This document shows, in pieces, positions 1 to 7,691 of a stretch of DNA of 64,000 nucleotides. The stretch lies in contig CAZCQH010000027.1 in assembly GCA_964500805.1 (NCBI GenBank), positions 1-64,000 of the forward strand, written 5' to 3'. Below the pieces are notes generated by a model that was not told the origin of the DNA, searched no databases, and was given only the letters and a program-made list of their open reading frames with translations. Source of the stretch: Ga0077555 sp964500805. Lineage in GTDB: Bacteria; Pseudomonadota; Alphaproteobacteria; Rhizobiales; Hyphomicrobiaceae. Within the stretch, counting starts at the first letter, position 1. Every line of letters starts with the position of its first letter. The translations under genes were made by a program, and so were the position numbers.

Positions 1-433
1 ACTTCGAGGCGCCGGTGGCGAGGAAGAGGTGCGGCACCTTCTTCTGGTTCATGTACTTGTGGATTGCCGAGTTGGGCGGCGTGCCGAGCGTGTTGAAGAC
101 GAACAGGACCTTGTCCTCCTCGACCAGCTTGCGCACCATTTCGACGGTCTTCGGTGGCGAGTAGCCGTCGTCGTAGGTGACGAAGTTGATCTTGCGGCCG
201 TTGATGCCGCCCTCGTCGTTGATCTGCTTGAAGCGAGCCTCGATGGTCTTTCCAATGACGCCGTAGGCCGAGGCGTTGCCGGAGTAGGGGTTGGTGTTGC
301 CGATCTTGATCTCGGTGTCGGTCGCGCCCTCGTCGTACTTCTTCTGTGCGAGCGCCGGGGCGGCGGCGAGCGACAGCGCCAGAACCGCGGCGGAGATGCC
401 GCCGAGCGTGGCCTTGAGGGAGTGGGTCAACAT
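1..433 (-). CDS. ABC transporter substrate-binding protein, branched-chain amino acid type (partial)
   Basis: This is the N-terminal 144 residues of a periplasmic binding protein; the gene runs off the left edge. It starts at the ATG at 431–433. A Sec signal peptide is visible at residues 1–30 (basic start, hydrophobic core, cleavage after APALAQ). The mature part begins with DTEIKIGNTNPYSG and contains DEGGINGRKI and YDDGYSPPKTVE, which are standard Leu/Ile/Val-binding-protein (Peripla_BP_6) motifs. It lies 31 bp downstream of the permease livM and is the last visible gene of a livG-livF-livH-livM-binding protein operon, so it should capture the ligand in the periplasm. The ligand cannot be read from sequence: family members bind branched-chain amino acids, amides, urea or aromatic acids. 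Confidence 0.93.
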   Translation of the reverse strand, partial: MLTHSLKATLGGISAAVLALSLAAAPALAQKKYDEGATDTEIKIGNTNPYSGNASAYGVIGKTIEARFKQINDEGGINGRKINFVTYDDGYSPPKTVEMVRKLVEEDKVLFVFNTLGTPPNSAIHKYMNQKKVPHLFLATGASK

Positions 434-464
434 CGTCAGTTTCCTCCTCTACTGCTTTGTGACG

Positions 465-1541
465 TCACGAATTGGGCTTGGGCTGTGCCGGTCGAATGCG
501 CCGCCAGACCGAGGCGAGGCCGCCGGCGATGCCGAGCGGCATCAGGTACATCAGGATGATGAGCGCGACGCCGTAGACCGTCCAGGGCTCGATGTGCACG
601 GGGAGGTGCATTGTCTTTTCGATCCAGCGCGCGGCGGCGTCCGCATATTTTTCGATCACCTGCACGAAAATGCCGCCCAAGAGCGCCCCTGGCAGCGAGG
701 CGATGCCGCCGACCACGGCGCCGACCAGCAGCGCGATGGAGAGCTCGAAGCGAAAGCTGTCGGGCGAAACGAACTCGAAGATGATCGCGTGCAGGGCGCC
801 GGCAACGCCCGTATAGAGCGCACTCACCCCGAACACGACCGACTTCGTGTGCGCGAGATCGATGCCCATCGTGGAGGCGGCCATGGGATGGTCGCGGATC
901 GCCATCATGGCGCGCCCCGTTCGGCTGTCGAGCAAGTTGCGCGCGAGCCAGAACATCACGCAGGCGACGGCCAGCACGATGAGATACATCCACTGGTCCG
1001 AGGAGATCGGCAGGCCGAAGGGCGGGTCTGGCTTGAGCAGGTTGATGCCTTGCACGCCGTTGGTGATCGGCTCGAGATGCCGGTACTTCAGCATCTGCGG
1101 AACGGCAATGGCGAGCGCAAAAGTCGCGAGCGCCAGGTAGTGGCCTTCGAGCCGCAATGCCGGTCGCCCGAAGAGGTAGCCGACGATGAAGCAGACGACA
1201 GCGGCGACGGGCAGCGTCGCCCACCACGGCCAGTTGCCGTGCTCGATCAGGATCGCTGCCGCGTAAGCTCCGACGGCGAAGAAGGCTCCGTGGCCGAGCG
1301 AGATCTGGCCATTGAAGCCGGTGAGCAGGTTGAGGCCCAGCACCGCGATGGCAAACACCAGCATCAGCGAGAGCTGCAGATAGGTGAAGCTCGAGACGAG
1401 CCCGGTGACCTTGCTGAAGAGAGGCAGCAGCGCGGCGGCAAAGATCGCGATGAACAGCCAAGTCGGCGTCCGCTGGAGGCCGCTGGTCGTGGCGTCGGGT
1501 TTCGTGCCCACTGCGCTGCCGGTCGATACCGTCGTTGCCAT
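465..1541 (-). CDS. livM: Branched-chain amino acid-type ABC transporter permease LivM
   Basis: This 358-residue inner-membrane permease has about ten hydrophobic segments after a short polar N-terminus of roughly 28 residues. The motif LTGFNGQISLGHGAFFAVGAYAAA near residues 72–95 is the LivM hallmark, and RDHPMAASTMGIDL near 196–210 matches the cytoplasmic loop that couples to the ATPases. The ATG at 1539–1541 lies 3 bp after the livH stop, so the two are translationally close. With LivH it should form the membrane channel, powered by LivG and LivF. Length is normal for the family. Confidence is high for the family and low for the transported compound. Confidence 0.93.
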   Translation of the reverse strand: MATTVSTGSAVGTKPDATTSGLQRTPTWLFIAIFAAALLPLFSKVTGLVSSFTYLQLSLMLVFAIAVLGLNLLTGFNGQISLGHGAFFAVGAYAAAILIEHGNWPWWATLPVAAVVCFIVGYLFGRPALRLEGHYLALATFALAIAVPQMLKYRHLEPITNGVQGINLLKPDPPFGLPISSDQWMYLIVLAVACVMFWLARNLLDSRTGRAMMAIRDHPMAASTMGIDLAHTKSVVFGVSALYTGVAGALHAIIFEFVSPDSFRFELSIALLVGAVVGGIASLPGALLGGIFVQVIEKYADAAARWIEKTMHLPVHIEPWTVYGVALIILMYLMPLGIAGGLASVWRRIRPAQPKPNS

Positions 1542-1544
1542 GGC

Positions 1545-2450
1545 TCAGACCCGCTTGACGGTGACGCGGCCGAAAATGCCGCTCGGGCGAATGGTGAGGA
1601 CCGTGATCACGATCAGAAGCGCGACCGTCAGTTTCTCGCCGTTGCCGATGATGTAAAGGCCGGTGGTCTTCTCGAGCAGATTGCCAAAGAACGCCACCAT
1701 GTTCTCGAGCACGCCGACGATGAACCCACCCGCCACCGCGCCGCCGGGGCTCGAGATGCCGCCGACCAGCGCGCCGGCAAAGCCGTAAAGCAGTATGCCC
1801 GCCATCATGTTCGGCTCGAGATAAACCACGGGCGCCACCATTGCGCCGGCGACGGCGCCGACGGCCGCGGCAAGGCCCCAGCCGAGCGCCAGCATCCAGT
1901 CGACCCGGACGCCCGCAAGGCGCGCGGAAACTGGGTTTTGTGCGGCCGCCCGCATGGCCAGGCCCAGCGGCGTGAAGCGGAAGAAGGAGAACAGCGCGAA
2001 CAGCAGGATCAGTGCGACAGCGATCATGCCGATCTGGTGCGGGCCGATGTAACCGGAGCCGAAGAACGTGAACTTCGGGAACGGCGAGGCGAACTCGCGG
2101 ATGGTGTGGCTCCAGATGGCGCCGGCCATCGAGTGGAAAATCGCAAGGAGCCCGATGAACACGACGACGATCGAGAGCACCGGCGCGTTGTGGAGCGGGC
2201 GGAGCACGATGCGCTCGATCAGCATGCCCACGGCGAACGATGCGATCATGGCGAGCAGCAGCGCGGACCAGAATCCGAGTCCGCCCTGGATCAGCGCCCA
2301 GGTGAGATAGGTCGAAAACATCGCCATCTCGCCTTGCGCGAAGTTGATGTGGTCGGTCGACACGAAGATCATGACGAGCGCCAGCGCGACGAGCGCATAG
2401 ATCGCCCCGTTCGCGAGACCCGCCGCCACCTGTTGGATCAATTGCTCCAT
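1545..2450 (-). CDS. livH: Branched-chain amino acid-type ABC transporter permease LivH
   Basis: This 301-residue permease begins MEQLIQQVAAGLANGAIYAL, the usual LivH opening. An upstream in-frame extension overlaps livF and is not used here. STDHINFAQGEMAMFSTYL is the conserved LivH segment near residues 29–47, and RAAAQNPVSARLAGVRVDW is the coupling loop. About eight hydrophobic helices follow. It sits 16 bp after livF and 3 bp before livM in the same minus-strand operon, and pairs with LivM to form the transmembrane pore. Confidence 0.93.
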   Translation of the reverse strand: MEQLIQQVAAGLANGAIYALVALALVMIFVSTDHINFAQGEMAMFSTYLTWALIQGGLGFWSALLLAMIASFAVGMLIERIVLRPLHNAPVLSIVVVFIGLLAIFHSMAGAIWSHTIREFASPFPKFTFFGSGYIGPHQIGMIAVALILLFALFSFFRFTPLGLAMRAAAQNPVSARLAGVRVDWMLALGWGLAAAVGAVAGAMVAPVVYLEPNMMAGILLYGFAGALVGGISSPGGAVAGGFIVGVLENMVAFFGNLLEKTTGLYIIGNGEKLTVALLIVITVLTIRPSGIFGRVTVKRV

Positions 2451-2466
2451 CGTGCCCCTTGAACGG

Positions 2467-3183
2467 TCAGTAGCCGAGATAGGATTTGCGGATCTGCTCG
2501 TCGCCCTTAACGCTCGCGGCATCGCCCGACATGACGATGCGGCCCGTTTCGAGCACATAGGCGTGATCGGCGAGGTCGAGCGCGAGCGCCGCGTTCTGCT
2601 CCACCAAAAGCATCGATACTTTGCTGTCCTGGTTGATGCGCCGCATGATGCGGAAGATCTCCTGCACGATGAGCGGGGCGAGGCCAAACGACGGCTCGTC
2701 GAGCAGCATCAGGCGGGGCCGCAGCATCAGCGCGCGGCTGATGGCGAGCATCTGCTGCTCGCCGCCCGAGAGCGTTCCTGCCTGCTGCTGGAGCCGTTCG
2801 CCGAGGCGCGGGAAATAGGTGAGCACCCGGTCTAGGTCCTCCTTCACGCCCGCCTTGTCGCGCCGCGTGTAGGAAGCGATGCGCAGGTTTTCCTCCACGG
2901 TGAGATCCGTGAAGGTGCCGCGCCCCTCGGGGACATGCGCGACACCGAGGCGGACGATGCTCTCCGTGGCGAGCCGCGAGACGGAGCGGCCGTCGAGCAG
3001 CACATCGCCCTCGGACCGCACCATGTTGCAGATGGCGCGGAGCGTCGTGGTTTTGCCGGCACCGTTGGCGCCGAGCAGCGCAGTGATGCCGCCGGGCGCC
3101 AGACTGAAGCTGATTCCGTGAAGCGCTTGCGAAGGGCCGTAGAATGCCGCCAGGTTGCGCACGTCCAGCAATGGCGTGGTCAT
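2467..3183 (-). CDS. livF: ABC transporter ATP-binding protein LivF
   Basis: This 238-residue ATPase has a Walker A at GANGAGKTTTLRAI (about residues 37–50), an ABC signature LSGGEQQMLAISRAL (about 138–152) and a Walker B RLMLLDEPSFGLAP. The end, VLETGRIVMSGDAASV, is LivF-like. The start ATG overlaps the livG stop (ATGA), indicating translational coupling. It should energise the LivHM permease together with LivG on the cytoplasmic face. All nucleotide-binding motifs are intact. Confidence 0.94.
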   Translation of the reverse strand: MTTPLLDVRNLAAFYGPSQALHGISFSLAPGGITALLGANGAGKTTTLRAICNMVRSEGDVLLDGRSVSRLATESIVRLGVAHVPEGRGTFTDLTVEENLRIASYTRRDKAGVKEDLDRVLTYFPRLGERLQQQAGTLSGGEQQMLAISRALMLRPRLMLLDEPSFGLAPLIVQEIFRIMRRINQDSKVSMLLVEQNAALALDLADHAYVLETGRIVMSGDAASVKGDEQIRKSYLGY

Positions 3184-3989
3184 GCGGCCTCCGCGGTGCC
3201 GAGATAAGCGCGGATGACGTCCGGATTGCGCTGCACCTCCGCCGGCGTACCCTCGGCGATCTTCCTGCCGAAGTCGATGGCGACGACCTTGTCGGAAACC
3301 GACATCACCAGGCTCATGTGGTGCTCGACCAGCAGCACGGTGACCTTCTGGACGTCGCGCACGCGGCGGATCTGCTGCTCGAGAACGCCGATCTCCTCGT
3401 GATTGAGGCCGGCAGCGGGCTCGTCGAGGAGAAGAAGCTTCGGGCTGGCAGCCAAAGCACGGGCAAGCTCGACGCGCTTCCTGATCGGGAACGGGAGAGG
3501 GCCCGCCGGCATAAGCGCGTAGGGCTCGAGATCCATGAACGCGATCAGCTCGCGCGAGCGATCGGTGATGCGTGCCTCCTCTGCGCCCATGTTCTTCACG
3601 CGGAAGGCATTGGTGACGAACGAGCCCGTCGATTGCGAGTGGCAGCCGACCTTGACGTTGTCGAGCACCGACAGCTTGTCGAACAGCGCCACGTTCTGAA
3701 ACGTGCGGCCAAGGCCGATCTCCGGAATGCGATGGCGCGGCTGGCCGAGAATCGATCGGCCCTCGAAGAGAATGTCGCCGGAGGTCGGCTCATAGAGCCG
3801 GGACAGGCAATTGAAGAGCGTCGTCTTGCCGGCGCCGTTGGGGCCGATGAGACCGGCGATCTGCCCGGTCGCGATGTCGAACGTGACGCCGTCGAGCGCG
3901 ACGATGCCGCCGAAGCGGACAGACACATTGCGGACCGACAGCAGCGGCTCGCGTGGTGGTATGCTGTCGGTCGTCGAACGCTCCGCCAT
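3180..3989 (-). CDS. livG: ABC transporter ATP-binding protein LivG
   Basis: This 269-residue ATPase starts at the ATG at 3987–3989 (MAERSTTDSIPP); longer in-frame openings lack family similarity. Walker A is GPNGAGKTTLFNCLSRL near residues 53–69 and Walker B is KLLLLDEPAAGLNHEE. The signature region reads LPFPIRKRVELARAL rather than LSGGQ, as is normal for LivG, whose signature is degenerate. The C-terminus IAEGTPAEVQRNPDVIRAYLG is typical. It is the first gene of the visible transporter operon, and divergent from the OsmC gene at 4289, so the operon promoter should lie in 3990–4288. Confidence 0.94.
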   Translation of the reverse strand: MAERSTTDSIPPREPLLSVRNVSVRFGGIVALDGVTFDIATGQIAGLIGPNGAGKTTLFNCLSRLYEPTSGDILFEGRSILGQPRHRIPEIGLGRTFQNVALFDKLSVLDNVKVGCHSQSTGSFVTNAFRVKNMGAEEARITDRSRELIAFMDLEPYALMPAGPLPFPIRKRVELARALAASPKLLLLDEPAAGLNHEEIGVLEQQIRRVRDVQKVTVLLVEHHMSLVMSVSDKVVAIDFGRKIAEGTPAEVQRNPDVIRAYLGTAEAA

Positions 3990-4288
3990 GGTGCTGCAGG
4001 CCCTCCCCGGTGCGCATGCGCGATCACCAAACGCCCATCTTTGCCGGCTCTCGTTGGAAAGCACGATAGCCCGGGTTCCGGCGCCGGGTCCAGGCGACAT
4101 CGGCCACGGCGATAATCGACCAAAGATCAGGTGTGCTGAGAGGAGCCCGGGTGTGGTGCAATGTGGTGTCTGCAACGGCCACGCCCCTCGCCCGTGGACG
4201 CGGCGCGCGCCTTCCGTCTGAGTCTTGCGCTTTCGGGCCGGCTGCCGCACGATGCGATACCAAGCGACGGCTCAAGCAAAGGAGGTCG

Positions 4289-4744
4289 ATGGTGACACAG
4301 ACCCAGTCCCAAACGCGGCAGTACGAGGCGACGGCGCAGTCGACCGGCGTGCTCGGCCGCGTGCAGTGCCAGGCGCGGCATCATCACTTCATCATCGACG
4401 GTCCGGTGCAGGCGGGCTTTCCCGGCGAGGCACTAGGCCCGGCGGAGGCGTTTCTGGCGGGCATCGCCTCGTGCGGGGTGGAGCTGGTGCAGGCGCTGGC
4501 GCGCGACGACAAGATCCCGCTCAGCGGCGTCGAGGTGTCGATCATAGGCATGATGGATCGCTCGAAGCCGGTGCGGCAGGACGTGACCGTGTTCAATGCC
4601 GTCACGCTCGATTTCAAGCTTGCCGGCGTGACGCAAGCCCAGGGCGAGAACCTGATCGAGCGCTTCCGAGGCAGGTGACCACTCTACGGCAGCGTCGCGG
4701 TCGCGACGCCGGATGTGAAGGTCACGGTCAAAGTGGCGGGCTGA
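4289..4744 (+). CDS. OsmC-family peroxiredoxin-like protein; in-frame TGA at the second redox cysteine, candidate selenoprotein
   Basis: OsmC/Ohr proteins are cytoplasmic thiol peroxidases that use two conserved cysteines. The first is seen here in GIASCGVELVQAL (Cys62). Reading stops at TGA 4676–4678 after LIERFRGR, then continues in the same frame as PLYGSVAVATPDVKVTV to a second TGA at 4742–4744. Family members read GRCPLYG at this point, so the TGA replaces exactly the second catalytic cysteine (residue 130 of 151). A hairpin follows at 4692–4709. The readings are a selenocysteine codon, or a TGC-to-TGA nonsense mutation that would remove the last 22 residues. The start ATG at 4289 follows AAAGGAGG closely; GTG 4292 is an equally good start with better spacing. 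Full length with readthrough (151) matches the family; the truncated form (129) is short. Confidence 0.75.
4692..4709 (+). other. Hairpin just after the in-frame TGA, resembling a bacterial SECIS element
   Basis: The stem gcgtcgc (4692–4698) pairs perfectly with gcgacgc (4703–4709), leaving the tetraloop ggtc (4699–4702). The loop begins 21 nt after the UGA. Bacterial SECIS hairpins sit directly downstream of UGA with guanines, often GGU, in a small apical loop; the E. coli fdhF element has a similar spacing and a GGUC within its loop, as I recall it. Caution: these bases also encode SVAVAT, which the protein family constrains, so a GC-rich stem could arise by chance. Confidence 0.5.
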
Positions 4745-4827
4745 TGCCCCGGGTCGATCGCTCTTGATCTCCCCTGTTATGCGCGCTCAACTCGCGGCTC
4801 GATCGAGAGCAGCGAGGACGAACGGCA

Positions 4828-5634
4828 ATGCCGACGCGCGACATGACCGGCTGGGAAACGGCGATCTCGAAGGTCGTCAGCGAGGGCGACACTGAAGAGA
4901 TCATCGTGCGCGGACACCGCATGAGCGATCTCATCGGCAAAGTTTCGTTCACTGAGATGATGTTCCTGCTGCTGCAGGGCAAGCCGCCGGCGCCGCAGCA
5001 GGCGCGCACGCTCGATGCGCTGCTGGTTGCCTCGATCGAGCACGGTATCGCGCCGCCGTCGATGATCGCGCGCTGCTATGCCTCCTATGGCACGTCGATC
5101 CAGTCGGCCATCGCGGCGGGCGTCAATGCATTCGGCGATCGCATGGGCGGGCTCGGCGAGCAGATGGCGAAGCTGCTGGTCGAGCGGCTCGGGCCGCACC
5201 TGAAGGCGGGCACGCCGTCTGATGCCGTGCTGCGACAGGAGGCGGAGGCCATCGTCGATGAGGCGCGGCGGGCGAAGGCGCGCGTGCCGGGCTACGGCAT
5301 TCCACTGCACGGATCGGACCCGCGGGCGCCACACCTGCTCGGCGTGGCGCGGAAGGAAGGGACGTTTGGGCCCTACTGCCGGTTCGGCGTGGCGATCGAG
5401 GAGGCGATCACGAGGTCGCGGGGCGGCAAGGCGATCCCGATGAACATCGATGGCGCGAGCGCCGTGGTGGCGCTCGATCTGGGTTTCGACTGGCGGGCGT
5501 CGCGGCTGTTCCTGATCACCCCGCGCACGGTCAGCTTTGCGGCGCATTTCCTCGAGGAGCAGGACCAGGACAGCACCTGGCGCCATCTGCCGGCGGACCA
5601 GATCAGGTACGTGGGCGATGAGCCGACGGGTTGA
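4828..5634 (+). CDS. Citryl-CoA lyase-like protein of the citrate synthase superfamily
   Basis: At 268 residues this has the length of stand-alone citryl-CoA lyase-type proteins, well below citrate synthase (about 430). Motifs: GKVSFTEMMFLLLQGKPP near residues 38–55; AGVNAFGDRMGGLGEQM near 97–113; GYGIPLHGSDPRAPHLL near 156–172; NIDGASAVVALDLGFDW near 210–226. These track the citryl-CoA lyase pattern, in which GFGHP-[LI]-H carries a catalytic histidine. Here the first histidine of that motif is Ile (GYGIPLH), though the second remains. The start ATG at 4828 gives MPTRDMTGWETAIS. It follows the OsmC gene by 83 bp on the same strand. Substrate is unknown; a C–C lyase acting on an acyl-CoA is the safest reading. 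Confidence 0.8.
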   Translation: MPTRDMTGWETAISKVVSEGDTEEIIVRGHRMSDLIGKVSFTEMMFLLLQGKPPAPQQARTLDALLVASIEHGIAPPSMIARCYASYGTSIQSAIAAGVNAFGDRMGGLGEQMAKLLVERLGPHLKAGTPSDAVLRQEAEAIVDEARRAKARVPGYGIPLHGSDPRAPHLLGVARKEGTFGPYCRFGVAIEEAITRSRGGKAIPMNIDGASAVVALDLGFDWRASRLFLITPRTVSFAAHFLEEQDQDSTWRHLPADQIRYVGDEPTG

Positions 5635-5743
5635 GCGGCCTCGGCCGGGCGCCATGGGTCCTGCCCGCTCTGGCGCAGCTGGTGCTGCCAAGATACGATT
5701 GCATCTACATTGGAAGCGGCCGAGTCGGGGCCGAAATCTAGGA

Positions 5744-6055
5744 ATTCTGACCTAGCGAAAAAACGCCCGAATTTGGGGTCGCCGTTGCACGTACGTGAGG
5801 CTGGGATGGGGTGCTTTTTTGGAAGCTACTCCCCTACCTGCCCGGCCCGAAAACGCGCTGGCGTCGATTCTAGCCCATGACAAATCGATTTCGCTGGGAG
5901 GGGACCGTCGGGAGGATTGATTGGTGAGGCGGGCGGCGCCAGTTCCGTTGCCGTCTAGTCACTTCACCAGTTCATTCGTCACTCTTCTGCACCATCTGCA
6001 GCGTTCATCATGAATAGCTACAATTGTATCATTGCTTCACGTGAAACATTGGCGG
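5744..6055. repeat. Dispersed repeat module, copy A (inverted copy at 33587–33868)
   Basis: The gene-free stretch 5635–6108 is largely filled by this module. Blocks shared with the reverse complement of 33587–33868 include cctagcgaaaaaacgcccga, gaatttggggtcgccg, cacgtacgtgaggctggg, gcgtcgattctagcccatga and attgcttcacgtgaaacatt. The blocks keep the same order with small insertions between them. Conceptual translation of parts gives similar short peptides in the two copies (ENALASILAHDKS), but copy A is frameshifted, so this is at most a decayed small gene. The module ends with a parS-like palindrome. I see no transposase or terminal repeats. Confidence 0.8.
6033..6048. promoter_or_regulatory. 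parS-like ParB-binding site (1 mismatch)
   Basis: The 16-mer tgcttcacgtgaaaca differs from the widely conserved parS palindrome tgtttcacgtgaaaca at one position. The same one-mismatch version occurs on the other strand at 33593–33608, within the second copy of the surrounding repeat. ParB binding is inferred only; parS sites in alphaproteobacteria usually cluster near the replication origin. Confidence 0.55.
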
Positions 6056-6108
6056 GACGGCGGAGCAATTCCGTCCAGGCAACGGGCCGAGGCGCGGGGG
6101 CCAAGCCG

Positions 6109-7335
6109 TTAGCCCTGCAACCGGCCCCAGCGCTTGAAGCGATCCGCGGCTTCGGCCATCTGGGCGGTGGAGCCGGCGTAGGAAAAGCGCAGGAAGCGGC
6201 GGCCGCGGGCTTCGTCGAAGTCGACGCCGGGCGTGGCGGCGACGCCGGTCTCCTCGAGCATCTGCTTGGCGAAGGCAAGGCTGTCGTTCGTGAAATCGCC
6301 GACGTCGACGTAGAGATAAAAGGCGCCGTCGGCGGGAACGATCTTCTTCAAGTTCGCTTTCGGCAGCTCGGCGAGCAGCAGATCGCGGTTCGCCTGATAG
6401 ACGCGCTTGTTCTGGCCAAGCTCGTCGAGCCCATCGAAGGCGCCAAGCGCGGCGACTTGGGCAATTGCCGGCGGCGAGATGTAGAGGTTCTGCGCGAGGC
6501 GCTCGACCGTGCGGATCAGCGCCTCCGGCACCACCATCCAGCCGACGCGCCAGCCGGTCATGGAGAAGAACTTCGAGAAGCTGTTGATGATGATCGCCTG
6601 GTCGGTGAATTGCAGCGCGGTTGCTTCCGGCACACCGTAGGTGAGGCCGTGGTAGATCTCGTCGGAGATGAACCAGATGCCGCGCTTCTTGCAGACCTCC
6701 ACGATCTCGGCGAGGCGTTCGGGCTCGAGCATGGTGCCGGTGGGATTGGCAGGGCTCGCGATCAGGAGGCCGGCGAGCTTGGCGGCCGCGTCCGCCTCCT
6801 CGATCTGCGAAGCGGTCGGCATCCAGCGCGAGTTGGGGCCGGTTTCGATGGTGACGGGCTTGGCGCCGAGCGCGGTCAGGATGTGGCGGTAGCAGGGATA
6901 GCCGGGCGAGGGCAGCGCGACGCGGGCGCCAACGTCGAACAGCGAGAGAAAGCCCAGCACGAAGGCTGCCGAGGAGCCGCTGGTGACGACGACCCTATCG
7001 GGCGAGACCGTGACGCCGTACCAGTCCTTGTAGAGCCGTGCGATGCGCTCCCGCAGCGGCTCCATGCCGAGCGCCAGCGTGTAGCCCAGCGTATCGCGAT
7101 CGAGGGCGGCCTTGACCGCCTCGCGTGCCGCTTTGGGAGCGGGTGTCGCGGGCTGGCCGACCTCCATGTGGATGACCTTCTGGCCGCGAGCCTCGGCGGC
7201 GGCGGCCGCGCGCATCACGTCCATGACGATGAACGAGGCGATCTCGCTGCGCTCGGCTGGCGGCTTCAGGAGGTAGCCAGACCCCGCTGCGACTTGGGCT
7301 TGGCTTGGCGATCCGCCTTCGCTGGCGCGGGTCAT
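6109..7335 (-). CDS. Class I/II pyridoxal-phosphate aminotransferase (aspartate aminotransferase family)
   Basis: This 408-residue fold-type I enzyme transfers amino groups from an amino acid to a 2-oxo acid using pyridoxal phosphate. I chose the ATG at 7333–7335 (MTRASEGGSPSQ), preceded by AAGAGGATG; a longer frame exists but adds unconserved sequence. Family motifs: HMEVGQPATPAPKAA, TSGSSAAFVLGFLSLF, the ring-stacking and cofactor segment LLIASPANPTGTML, WFISDEIYHGLTYG with the cofactor Asp/Tyr, and the Schiff-base lysine in INSFSKFFSMTGWRVGWMV. RFLRFSYAGS near the end carries the substrate-carboxylate arginine. Donor and acceptor cannot be assigned. It is divergent from the M48 protease gene. 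Confidence 0.9.
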   Translation of the reverse strand: MTRASEGGSPSQAQVAAGSGYLLKPPAERSEIASFIVMDVMRAAAAAEARGQKVIHMEVGQPATPAPKAAREAVKAALDRDTLGYTLALGMEPLRERIARLYKDWYGVTVSPDRVVVTSGSSAAFVLGFLSLFDVGARVALPSPGYPCYRHILTALGAKPVTIETGPNSRWMPTASQIEEADAAAKLAGLLIASPANPTGTMLEPERLAEIVEVCKKRGIWFISDEIYHGLTYGVPEATALQFTDQAIIINSFSKFFSMTGWRVGWMVVPEALIRTVERLAQNLYISPPAIAQVAALGAFDGLDELGQNKRVYQANRDLLLAELPKANLKKIVPADGAFYLYVDVGDFTNDSLAFAKQMLEETGVAATPGVDFDEARGRRFLRFSYAGSTAQMAEAADRFKRWGRLQG

Positions 7336-7691
7336 GTCGTCATCCTCTTGCAGCTGGATCAGACCGAATTCAGGCTTCCGGTCGCGCCTCGAATTCGCCA
7401 TGCGAATTGCGCATTTGGTCATGTGGGCGACGGGGCAGGCGGGTTATAGTTCGGCCGGACCCGGGAGTAAAAGCGCCGTTTTGCTCGCCAGCCACCCCGA
7501 GGCTCCTCGCTTGGTTCGCCTGATCGGGCGCTGGGTGGCGGTTTGTCGCGGATGCGGGTGCCGTTTGGGCTCGACTTCGGCACCGGGAGCGGTGCTTAGC
7601 CGGTTGACGGCAAGATGCGAGGATGCGCATCAGGCTGAGCGTGCAAAGTACAGGACGGACGCCGTCGCGTACCGCCGACGAGGAACGACCG
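7336..7691. other. Intergenic region between divergent genes
   Basis: This 356-bp spacer separates the divergent aminotransferase and M48 protease genes and must hold both promoters. I see no gene, strong hairpin, riboswitch or repeat in it, and no promoter element I would call with confidence. Confidence 0.5.
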
